Source: Patescibacteria group bacterium
GTDB lineage: Bacteria > Patescibacteriota > Saccharimonadia > Saccharimonadales > HK-STAS-PATE-42
DNA length: 5,670 nt
NCBI GenBank assembly: GCA_030917805.1
Contig: JAUPUA010000076.1
Coordinates: forward strand, 1-5,670
Direction of reading: 5' to 3'
Part shown: positions 1 to 5,630 of the stretch, one piece after another
Position numbering within the stretch: position 1 is the stretch's first letter
Layout of the letters: every line of letters starts with the position of its first letter
Notes under the pieces: model-generated
What the model was told of the DNA's origin: nothing
The model's database searches: none
What the model saw: only the letters and a program-made list of their open reading frames with translations
Translations under genes and position numbers: made by a program

Positions 1-23
1 TTGCCTAAAATTTGATCATCCAT
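1..23 (-). CDS. Partial 5' end of the gene after gyrB, probably gyrA (DNA gyrase subunit A)
   Basis: An ATG at 23-21 opens a frame that reads MDDQILG and then leaves the window. It starts 12 nt after the gyrB stop, and its start lies in the same ATATTAATATG context as the acidic-protein gene at the other end of the window. A weak purine run (AGGGG), beginning in the gyrB stop codon and ending 9 nt before the ATG, may help ribosome binding. The gyrA assignment rests on the very common gyrB-gyrA order in bacteria. Seven residues cannot show the YAMSVI or tyrosine-containing motifs that identify GyrA. If correct, the product is the DNA-breaking and wrapping subunit that forms the A2B2 gyrase with the neighbouring GyrB. 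Confidence 0.5.
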
Positions 24-35
24 ATTAATATACCC

Positions 36-1988
36 CTAAATATCCAAGTCCTTAACAAACTTAGCATTTGATTCAATGAATCGCTTACGTATACTAACCT
101 CATCACCCATCAGCTTAGTAAACACCGCATCGGCTTTTTCGGCGTCCTCGATTCTAACCTGTAAAAGAACCCTCTTTTCAGGATCCATAGTAGTATCAAA
201 AAGTTGATCAGCATCCATTTCTCCCAGACCCTTGTATCTGTTAACCTCAACCCCTGCCTGCTTAATCTTATCTTGGCTAGAGTCTATAACTCCGCCTTTA
301 TCCAGCTTCTCTTTAATTAAATCATCAATCATCTTATCTTTTTCTTCGTCGGTAAACATATAATGTAGCTTCTTACCCTTTTTTAGGCCATATAGAGGCG
401 GTTGAGCTATATAAATGTGTCCCTCATCAACTAACTCTCTAAAATGTCTAAAGAAGAGCGTTAAAAGCAGTGTACTAATATGCGATCCGTCTACATCTGC
501 ATCGGTCATGATAATAATCTTGTCGTATCTAAGTCCACCTCGATCAAACTGTTCACCAATACCAGACCCAATCGCCTTAATAAGATCTACAATCTCTTTA
601 TTGGCAAGCATCTTATCCATTCTTGCGCGCTCCACATTCAAGACCTTACCCCTTAGGGCTAAAATTGCCTGGAACTCACTGTTCCTACCGTCCTTGGCAG
701 AACCGCCCGCTGAGTTTCCCTCCACAACAAATAGTTCTGCCTTAGTACGATCTTTTGTTGCACAATCAGTTAGCTTACCTGGCATCGAAGCACCATCCAG
801 TACACCCTTTCGAATAATGTTATCCCTTGCGGCCCTAGCTGCTTTTCTAGCTCTGGCGGCCAAAAGCGATTTACCAATAATCCTCTTAGCAGAGTTAGGA
901 TTCTCTTCTAAGTAGTAAGAGAAGTGTTCACTAAAAACTTGCTCAACGTAGCCTCTTACCTCTGGGTTACCCAGTTTGTTCTTGGTCTGCCCCTCAAACT
1001 GTGGATCAGGTATCTTTACCAATATTAACGCCGTTAAACCTTCACGGACATCCTCACCACTTAAATTCTCTTCCTTTTCTTTGAGTAGGCCATTCTTACG
1101 AGCATAATCATTGATCACACGGGTCAAACCAGTCCTAAAACCAGTCATGTGCATTCCGCCATCTGGCGTGAATACATTGTTGGCAAAAGACCTAACCTGC
1201 TCCGTATAAGAGTCAGTATACTGCAGAGCAATCTCAACCTCTACCTCATCAACTCTTTTTTCGACATAAAATATATCATCATGAACCGCCTCTTTACCAA
1301 AATTGAGATGTCGAACATAAGATCGTATTCCACCTTCAAAATAGAATGCCTCCCCGCTATTAGTTCGCTCATCTTTAACTTCTGCATATAATCCCTTAGT
1401 TAAATAAGCCTGGTGACGAATATAGTTCTGTACATATTCATAATCCCATTCAACTTTTTCAAAGATACTAAAATCAGGCCAAAACGTAATCGTCGTACCC
1501 GTACCTTCAGCTTCACCAACAACCTTAACATCTCCTTGCGGAACACCAATCTTAAACTCTTGACGGTATAACTTTCCACCCCTTTTTACCTCTGCTATAA
1601 GATCGGTGGAAAGCGCATTAACCACACTCGAACCAACTCCGTGCAGACCAGAAGAAACCTTATACCCTCCATCACCGAACTTACCACCCGCATGTAGAAC
1701 AGTCAAAACGGTCTCCAGAGCACTCTTTCCGGTTCCCTTCATTTTGTCCACCGGGATACCTCTACCATCGTCCTCCACTCTTACTCCACCATCAGCAAGT
1801 ATAGTAATGAGTACCTTAGATCCGTGACCAGCTAGTGCCTCATCTATACAGTTATCAGCGATCTCTTTAATCAAGTGATGAACACCATCATAACCAGTAC
1901 TACCAATGTACATCCCCGGGCGTTTACGAACAGGATCTAGGCCCTCAAGAACCTGAATCTGACTCGAATCATAATCGCCTTTAGCCAT
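36..1988 (-). CDS. gyrB: DNA gyrase subunit B (ATPase/TOPRIM subunit)
   Basis: The product is the ATP-hydrolysing subunit of DNA gyrase, a cytoplasmic A2B2 type IIA topoisomerase that introduces negative supercoils. It is 650 aa and full length for the short GyrB class without the extra proteobacterial TOPRIM-tail insert. The GHKL ATPase domain (about 1-220) shows GMYIGST at 25-31, catalytic E42, D45/N46, DDGRGIP at 73-79 and GLHGVG at 114-119. The QTKNKLGN loop follows at 334-341. The TOPRIM domain (about 417-530) has catalytic E423 in VEGNSAGGSAK and the acidic triad D496/D498/D500 in TDADVDGSH. RYKGLGEMD (584-592) and the FVKDLDI end close the protein. Aminocoumarin contacts N46, D73, G77, R136 and T165 (E. 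coli numbering, which coincides) are all present. Oddities are N425 where most GyrBs have Asp, A444 in place of Pro, and S113 in place of Gly in the ATP-lid motif. The start is set by the N-terminal family match; no Shine-Dalgarno is suitably spaced before it. It is GyrB rather than ParE because of the LNVE-ARMDK context, the ending and the probable gyrA downstream. Confidence 0.96.
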   Translation of the reverse strand: MAKGDYDSSQIQVLEGLDPVRKRPGMYIGSTGYDGVHHLIKEIADNCIDEALAGHGSKVLITILADGGVRVEDDGRGIPVDKMKGTGKSALETVLTVLHAGGKFGDGGYKVSSGLHGVGSSVVNALSTDLIAEVKRGGKLYRQEFKIGVPQGDVKVVGEAEGTGTTITFWPDFSIFEKVEWDYEYVQNYIRHQAYLTKGLYAEVKDERTNSGEAFYFEGGIRSYVRHLNFGKEAVHDDIFYVEKRVDEVEVEIALQYTDSYTEQVRSFANNVFTPDGGMHMTGFRTGLTRVINDYARKNGLLKEKEENLSGEDVREGLTALILVKIPDPQFEGQTKNKLGNPEVRGYVEQVFSEHFSYYLEENPNSAKRIIGKSLLAARARKAARAARDNIIRKGVLDGASMPGKLTDCATKDRTKAELFVVEGNSAGGSAKDGRNSEFQAILALRGKVLNVERARMDKMLANKEIVDLIKAIGSGIGEQFDRGGLRYDKIIIMTDADVDGSHISTLLLTLFFRHFRELVDEGHIYIAQPPLYGLKKGKKLHYMFTDEEKDKMIDDLIKEKLDKGGVIDSSQDKIKQAGVEVNRYKGLGEMDADQLFDTTMDPEKRVLLQVRIEDAEKADAVFTKLMGDEVSIRKRFIESNAKFVKDLDI

Positions 1989-1989
1989 A

Positions 1990-2019
1990 TTAATTACAGG
2001 GGATAAACTTAATTCCCAT
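1990..2019 (-). CDS. Possible 9-codon leader peptide in the gyrB 5' leader
   Basis: An ATG at 2019-2017 opens a 9-codon frame reading MGIKFIPCN. It ends in TAA at 1992-1990, leaving one nucleotide before the gyrB ATG. A strong purine block GGAGGG (2021-2026) lies only 1 nt before this ATG, closer than the usual 5-9 nt, which weakens the case. The exact abutment with gyrB would allow termination-reinitiation, which could explain why gyrB lacks its own Shine-Dalgarno. Nothing shows that the peptide is made; a chance ORF in a short leader is a real alternative. Confidence 0.2.
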   Translation of the reverse strand: MGIKFIPCN

Positions 2020-2020
2020 G

Positions 2021-2026
2021 CCCTCC
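2021..2026 (-). promoter_or_regulatory. Shine-Dalgarno-like GGAGGG in the gyrB leader, misplaced for gyrB
   Basis: GGAGGG on the minus strand is the only good anti-SD match in the gyrB leader. It sits 32 nt before the gyrB ATG and 1 nt before the ATG of the mini-ORF. Neither distance is optimal. It could act as a standby or leader-peptide site. Four of its bases (AGGG) could pair with CCCU just upstream of gyrB, but that pairing is short and speculative. Confidence 0.35.
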
Positions 2027-2029
2027 AAA

Positions 2030-2047
2030 AATAAAATCACTTTTATT
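2030..2047 (-). repeat. AU-only hairpin with GUGA tetraloop in the gyrB leader
   Basis: The minus strand reads AATAAAA-GTGA-TTTTATT, a perfect 7-bp inverted repeat closed by a GNRA-type loop, followed by TTT and then GGAGGG. In RNA it would be a weak hairpin because it has no GC pair. It lies about 8 nt downstream of the predicted transcription start and just before the purine block. It could tune access to the ribosome site or protect the 5' end. It is too weak to call a terminator. Confidence 0.35.
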
Positions 2048-2049
2048 AC

Positions 2050-2065
2050 TACTTAGATCTAAGTA
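2050..2065. promoter_or_regulatory. Perfect 16-bp palindrome overlapping the gyrB -10 box (candidate operator)
   Basis: TACTTAGATCTAAGTA is identical on both strands over 16 bp. Its right end overlaps the -10 hexamer (2062-2067) and it covers the expected transcription start, the position where a dimeric repressor would block initiation. No regulator is encoded nearby, so binding is inferred only from symmetry and position. A short cruciform or RNA hairpin is possible but unlikely, because half the site lies upstream of the transcript start. Confidence 0.45.
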
Positions 2066-2090
2066 TACCACAGCCACCGCCCTATCTTCA
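2062..2090 (-). promoter_or_regulatory. Predicted gyrB promoter (extended -10)
   Basis: On the minus strand TGG-TATACT forms an extended -10 element (2062-2070), with TATACT matching TATAAT at 5 of 6 positions. A poor -35 candidate, TGAAGA (2085-2090), lies 17 bp upstream; extended -10 promoters tolerate a weak -35. Transcription would begin near 2054-2055, giving a leader of about 66 nt before gyrB. It is the best sigma70-type match in the 138-nt gap and would let gyrB be expressed apart from the ATPase gene upstream. Confidence 0.55.
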
Positions 2091-2126
2091 GCCATTGTTT
2101 AACTTATTACAAATCTATTATCTATC

Positions 2127-4862
2127 CTATCTTACAGAGAATTCAGCCCCATGATGTTCATCAGAATTTAGATCGATAGTAGAGCCATCCACAAGTGGTG
2201 CAGGACCTTGCTGCGGAGTTTCCACTGGTGCAGCAATAGGTTGAGCAGACTGCTGCTGATAAGGAGCAGTCTGGATAACCGTGGGCTGGGCAGCAGGAGC
2301 ACTATTTGTATTATTAGCCCCCTTCTTCGCCATAAAATCATCTAAGAAGGACTTGGGCTTCATCTGCGCTATCTCGGCCTGAGCAGTAGCACCAGGACCA
2401 GCTTCGTTAGTTTTATCTCTCATTCTCTCATAAATATCTTTTTCCACTTCAGATTTCGGCCTGGCATATTTAGAGGCAGATAATCTTCGAAGCGCAGCAG
2501 CTATCTCTGGATTTGTCTTCTTATCTGGGAAAGGAATAAACATCGTAAAAGGATTAGATGGTATGCCCCCAACCAACATCTTAACTGCCCCGTTCAGATT
2601 TGGCATTTTTATAAGGTCTTCAGCTGTGAATACTGGTTCAAATTGTTTAACTAAAACATCTGCATCCTCTGGACCAGTCCTTAAAGAGACCAGTGAGCCC
2701 ACATTCCCAAAGACCGCGTTCTTAATATCTTCAGTCAACTGACCCACGTATTGATTGGCCATAACTACACTTAACTTGTACTTTCTAGCCTCCGACAGAA
2801 TTGTTTTTACCGAATCTGTTAAGAAGTTTTGGAACTCATCAATATAAAGTGTAAAATGTCTAATCTGATCTTCTGGCATACCAGACCTACTCATTGCGGC
2901 AGCTGTAAACTTCGTCAAAAAGATCATCCCTAAAAGTCTGGCGTTAATATCACCTGTCTTACCCTTATCAAGATTAATAAAGACAAGCTTACCCTCATCC
3001 ATTGCCTCACGGATCTTAATTCCGCTCTCAAGTTGACCAACAATATTACGCATCATCTCGTTAGTCCTAAAGGCACCAATCTTACTAGCAAACCACGATA
3101 TAAGTTCACCATGATCACTAGACTTGCTCGAAGCAGGCATTTCTTTACGCCAAAACTCCAAGATATCAGGAGCCTTTACATATTTCAACTTACTCTCTAG
3201 ATAATCTTTATCTACAAAAAGCTTGGGCAGATCAATTATTGACCCTCCCTGTGGATCAGCCATTGCGGTAAGCGCTGCATTACGGAATAGTTGCTCAAAT
3301 CTTGCCCCCATCATTCCCTGGCGCTGAGGATCGTAAAGCTCATATAGCATACTAATAGCTTCCTGAATCAAGAAATCTTTTTGCTCAGGCTTATCTGCTG
3401 GAAATTCAAACAAATTCAACCCGACTGGGTTCTCAAGTTCTGATGGTGAAAAATATACAACATCATCCACTCTGTTCTTAGGTACCATTCCCATGATTTC
3501 TGCTAGATCTTTGCCGTGGGGATCTAGATAGGCAAAACCTTTTCCATCCAACATGTCCTGGAGCATTAAGTTCTTAAGTAGGGTAGATTTACCGGTACCT
3601 GTTTGCCCAACTATATACATGTGCCTCAATCTATCTTCTGATGTGATTCTGACCTCTTTTTTAATACCTCTATATAGGTTAAAGCCCATCAACTGACCTT
3701 CACTAGGCATATTAGAAGGCCCATCCACCTGTTTAGAGGCCTGGCGCTTTAGCTGAGACGTTGGGGTACTTTTTTGATCAGGTAAATGGAATAGCGTCGC
3801 CAGCTCAATACTGTTCATAATATTCTTATTCATCTCCTGTGGGAAGAATCTAAAGATAAAAGAAGTCACAAACTTCTCAATATCTTTTGCGCCATTAAAC
3901 TTAAGGCCATTTCTACCTTCAGAATTATATAAAGCAAAAGTCGCAGTCAGATTATTCAATATAGACTGTGCACGAGCTGAGGTATTAGAAGAAACAACCA
4001 ATCTAATTAGTACCTCAAACCCCGGATACTGAGTCTTAGATTCTATAGCCTCAACAATCGATTGATCAGAACTTGATAGCTCCTTAGGCTTGTCATCCTT
4101 CTTTGTACCCCAATCTGGCACTTTAACTGGAGACATGATCACTTGCCCTATAGGTAAGCCACTCAAACTTAACCCCTTTTTACTCTTCTCCCCCTTCTTC
4201 TTTCTACTGGCTACACCCCGTGCGTTCTTAGCCCAGTTCTCATGAGCTGGCCTAATTAGAATCTGCAACCCAACTCCATCTTGCTTATTCAGGGATACCA
4301 GTGAGTTTAATAAAGACATCATCGTATCGCGTTTAGTCTCTTTGAAGGTTGCTATCGGGTAAGCGTAGTCTTTAGCAAGGTTAATCTCCCCACCTATCGT
4401 CCCCCCTATCTTACCTACCGCATTAAATAAGTTATACTCTTCTACCTCCTCAACTCTTGCCGAAGGATAAGCGCTGGTTACAGCTTGCTCAATAACCTCA
4501 ACAAGCGATACTGGCGCCGCAACATAATAGTTGATCGTATTATTAACAGCGATAACTTCAAAACCGATGTGCTTCTGACCATAAAACTTAGACTTAAAAC
4601 CTTTCGATGCCGTACTAGCAATAATGTTATACATTATCTCCGCTGGAGCTATTGTCTCTTCTACAACATCTCTTTTATCCCTACCACCACCTTCAATGTC
4701 ATCACTCGAAGGTGGTAGATGTATCAGCAAAGAGACCATCTTTAAGCCTCTCTCATAATTCTTTAGCTCTCTACTACTATTTCTATAGCTAATGTAGATA
4801 ACTAAGCCAATAAGAGCGAGTATCAAGGTTACAAGTAACAGTACGCTAAAAACGAAGAACAT
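2127..4862 (-). CDS. Membrane-anchored TraG/VirD4/HerA-type ATPase of the CPR type (T4SS coupling-protein-like)
   Basis: The product is a 911-aa P-loop motor expected at the inner face of the cytoplasmic membrane. Residues 4-26 form one strongly hydrophobic segment that anchors the N-terminus. Residues about 60-215 and 265-345 form an N-terminal region of unknown function containing LQILIRPA (199-206) and PGFEVLIRLVVSS (280-292), joined by a lysine-rich linker (220-230). The ATPase core spans about 395-780: Walker A GQTGTGKST (419-427), YLDPHGKD (445-452), Walker B TLYIDEFQ (671-678, D675/E676), ANQY (702-705) and the SLRTG arginine motif (726-730). The tail (about 850-890) is rich in Gln, Pro and Ala and looks disordered. 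The core resembles TraG/VirD4 coupling proteins and HerA-like DNA pumps, so DNA or protein transfer is likely, but the substrate cannot be read from sequence. There is no FtsK gamma domain, relaxase or VirB set in the window. The start is supported by AGGAGG 9 nt upstream, inside the preceding gene, and by the anchor beginning at residue 4. Confidence 0.87.
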   Translation of the reverse strand: MFFVFSVLLLVTLILALIGLVIYISYRNSSRELKNYERGLKMVSLLIHLPPSSDDIEGGGRDKRDVVEETIAPAEIMYNIIASTASKGFKSKFYGQKHIGFEVIAVNNTINYYVAAPVSLVEVIEQAVTSAYPSARVEEVEEYNLFNAVGKIGGTIGGEINLAKDYAYPIATFKETKRDTMMSLLNSLVSLNKQDGVGLQILIRPAHENWAKNARGVASRKKKGEKSKKGLSLSGLPIGQVIMSPVKVPDWGTKKDDKPKELSSSDQSIVEAIESKTQYPGFEVLIRLVVSSNTSARAQSILNNLTATFALYNSEGRNGLKFNGAKDIEKFVTSFIFRFFPQEMNKNIMNSIELATLFHLPDQKSTPTSQLKRQASKQVDGPSNMPSEGQLMGFNLYRGIKKEVRITSEDRLRHMYIVGQTGTGKSTLLKNLMLQDMLDGKGFAYLDPHGKDLAEIMGMVPKNRVDDVVYFSPSELENPVGLNLFEFPADKPEQKDFLIQEAISMLYELYDPQRQGMMGARFEQLFRNAALTAMADPQGGSIIDLPKLFVDKDYLESKLKYVKAPDILEFWRKEMPASSKSSDHGELISWFASKIGAFRTNEMMRNIVGQLESGIKIREAMDEGKLVFINLDKGKTGDINARLLGMIFLTKFTAAAMSRSGMPEDQIRHFTLYIDEFQNFLTDSVKTILSEARKYKLSVVMANQYVGQLTEDIKNAVFGNVGSLVSLRTGPEDADVLVKQFEPVFTAEDLIKMPNLNGAVKMLVGGIPSNPFTMFIPFPDKKTNPEIAAALRRLSASKYARPKSEVEKDIYERMRDKTNEAGPGATAQAEIAQMKPKSFLDDFMAKKGANNTNSAPAAQPTVIQTAPYQQQSAQPIAAPVETPQQGPAPLVDGSTIDLNSDEHHGAEFSVR

Positions 4863-4866
4863 CTAT

Positions 4867-5391
4867 TTAAGCCTCCTCCTTGGGTAGCTTTACATCTTTA
4901 TTAAATCTCTTTTTCATATAATCCGCCTGGAGCCTAGAGACAGCTCTCTCCTGCAGGTAGGGGTCTGTTTTCGTTTGTTCAACAATCTTCTTAGCCTTAT
5001 TAACCCACTCTTTCTCAATATCATCCTTATCCTCAGCTACAGCCGGAACTTTTACAGCCTTAGCACCGCCAACTCTAGCCTTAACAGGGTCAACATCTTG
5101 AGCATCCAAAGCAGCAGGATCTGCTGTAGAAGCATCATCGTCAGTGCTGCCAGCTCCAGCGCTACTATCATCTTTGGTCAGCTCAAAGTTTGTAAGACCT
5201 GCCTCTAGTCCAACTGAGCCAACTTTAGCAAGATCCTCACTAGTCTTGCCCCCGCCCATACCACTAACATCTTTAGACTCAACACCACCTACCTCCTCAG
5301 AAAGCTGATATGCCTTCTCAAGGCTATCGAGAATCTCACCCTTCGGCCTAACCGCTCCGGGTAACTCAACTTTTGGTAATTCTGGTGTCAT
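4867..5391 (-). CDS. Small acidic protein paired with the ATPase, function unknown
   Basis: I cannot assign a function to this 174-aa protein. It has no signal peptide or membrane segment and should be cytoplasmic. Three parts are visible. An N-terminal stretch (1-35) contains a short predicted helix around LDSLEKAYQLSEE. A low-complexity middle (about 36-120) is rich in Gly, Ala, Ser and Asp, with a DDSSAGAGSTDDDAS run at 74-88, and is probably disordered. A compact C-terminal helical domain (about 122-165) has E126, W129, VNKAKKIVEQT and DPYLQE, followed by a basic ADYMKKRFNKD helix. The whole protein is net acidic, about 35 Asp/Glu to 26 Lys/Arg. From memory, similar C-terminal domains occur in CPR genomes next to T4SS- or pilus-like genes, but no search was run. 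Its tight coupling to the ATPase suggests a partner or adaptor, which is inference. The ATG at 5391 is the first in frame with a plausible context; it has no Shine-Dalgarno but sits in ATATTAATATG. Confidence 0.75.
   Translation of the reverse strand: MTPELPKVELPGAVRPKGEILDSLEKAYQLSEEVGGVESKDVSGMGGGKTSEDLAKVGSVGLEAGLTNFELTKDDSSAGAGSTDDDASTADPAALDAQDVDPVKARVGGAKAVKVPAVAEDKDDIEKEWVNKAKKIVEQTKTDPYLQERAVSRLQADYMKKRFNKDVKLPKEEA
4872..4877 (-). promoter_or_regulatory. Ribosome-binding site of the ATPase gene
   Basis: AGGAGG, inside the longer purine run AAGGAGGAGG, lies 9 nt before the ATG at 4862. It is encoded by the last Lys-Glu-Glu codons of the upstream gene, whose TAA ends 4 nt before this ATG. 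The arrangement implies translational coupling. It is the only main gene in the window with a classical well-spaced Shine-Dalgarno. Confidence 0.8.
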
Positions 5392-5406
5392 ATTAATATT
5401 GTATCT

Positions 5407-5484
5407 TTAAAAATAGCGATCGAGCCAAAGCAAAGATTGTGAAGAGTGTGGGCTACCTTGCTTACTACTATAGTATTTTAACAT
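5407..5484 (-). CDS. Possible 25-codon leader ORF upstream of the acidic-protein gene
   Basis: An ATG at 5484 opens 25 codons beginning MLKYYSSKQG and ending LLWLDRYF, then TAA, 15 nt before the acidic-protein start. Upstream of it is GAGGTG (5488-5493), an exact six-base match to the anti-SD complement. Its GAGG core lies 5 nt from the ATG, which is good spacing. The ORF sits about 46 nt downstream of the best promoter in the region. The peptide matches nothing I recognise; it is Ser-rich with an aromatic C-terminus. It could be a leader or coupling peptide or a chance ORF. The second promoter candidate (5475-5503) would overlap its start, so the two calls partly conflict. Confidence 0.35.
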   Translation of the reverse strand: MLKYYSSKQGSPHSSQSLLWLDRYF

Positions 5485-5503
5485 CTCCACCTCTGTAAAT
5501 CTA
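5470..5503 (-). promoter_or_regulatory. Second, weaker promoter candidate upstream of the acidic-protein gene
   Basis: Two overlapping readings exist. One is TAGATT (5498-5503), 17 bp, TAAAAT (5475-5480). The other is TTTACA (5494-5499), 18 bp, TACTAT (5470-5475). The two are consistent with a start roughly 75-80 nt before the gene. A 10-bp palindrome, TACTATAGTA (5466-5475), overlaps the -10 region. The same bases include the start and Shine-Dalgarno of the possible leader ORF, so both cannot act on one transcript. AT-rich DNA gives such matches by chance. Confidence 0.3.
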
Positions 5504-5536
5504 TCTGAAGTAGCTTAAGCAACTTGATATAGGTTG

Positions 5537-5565
5537 ATTATAGACTTCTTCAAGGTACAAATCTA
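5537..5565 (-). promoter_or_regulatory. Best promoter candidate for the acidic protein-ATPase operon
   Basis: A perfect TATAAT (5537-5542) lies exactly 17 bp from TAGATT (5560-5565), which matches TTGACA at three positions. Transcription would begin near 5530, giving a leader of about 140 nt that includes the possible 25-codon ORF and its Shine-Dalgarno. The perfect -10 and consensus spacing make it the strongest sigma70-type match between the terminator and the first gene. Confidence 0.5.
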
Positions 5566-5630
5566 GGCTTATCACTCATCGTATATCATCCAATAGATAC
5601 CTATAGATTATGAATCACCTTCTAAAACAA

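Noticed and set aside
415..915. 166-aa open frame on the plus strand
   Set aside because: It lies wholly inside gyrB in antisense, its Ser/Leu-rich composition is typical of a shadow frame, and there is no family resemblance or ribosome site.
1149..1827. Two further plus-strand frames of 80 and 73 aa (1149-1391, 1606-1827)
   Set aside because: Both are antisense shadows of gyrB, with no start signals and no recognisable domains.
36..1988. ParE (topoisomerase IV) instead of GyrB
   Set aside because: The FVKDLDI ending, the LNVE-ARMDK segment after TOPRIM and the probable gyrA directly downstream favour GyrB.
2127..4862. FtsK/SpoIIIE translocase
   Set aside because: There is only one membrane segment, no gamma winged-helix domain at the C-terminus, and the DPHG and DEFQ motifs are of TraG/VirD4/HerA type.
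4485..5208. Plus-strand frames of 77 aa each (4485-4718, 4975-5208)
   Set aside because: They are antisense to the ATPase N-terminus and the acidic-protein gene and have no ribosome site. The hydrophobic look of the second follows from antisense Lys/Asp codons.
2127..5391. Integrated conjugative element or plasmid segment
   Set aside because: No relaxase, integrase, VirB set, IS ends or attachment repeats are visible, and the genes adjoin core gyrB with no obvious compositional break.
36..5391. Alternative genetic code (UGA as Gly, as in Gracilibacteria and Absconditabacteria)
   Set aside because: The three large frames are uninterrupted under the standard bacterial code, with conserved motifs throughout, so no in-frame UGA needs recoding.
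5392..5630. tRNA, riboswitch or CRISPR in the upstream region
   Set aside because: I found no T-loop or acceptor-stem pattern, no regularly spaced repeats and no recognisable aptamer core. Only promoter-like boxes and the possible leader ORF are present.
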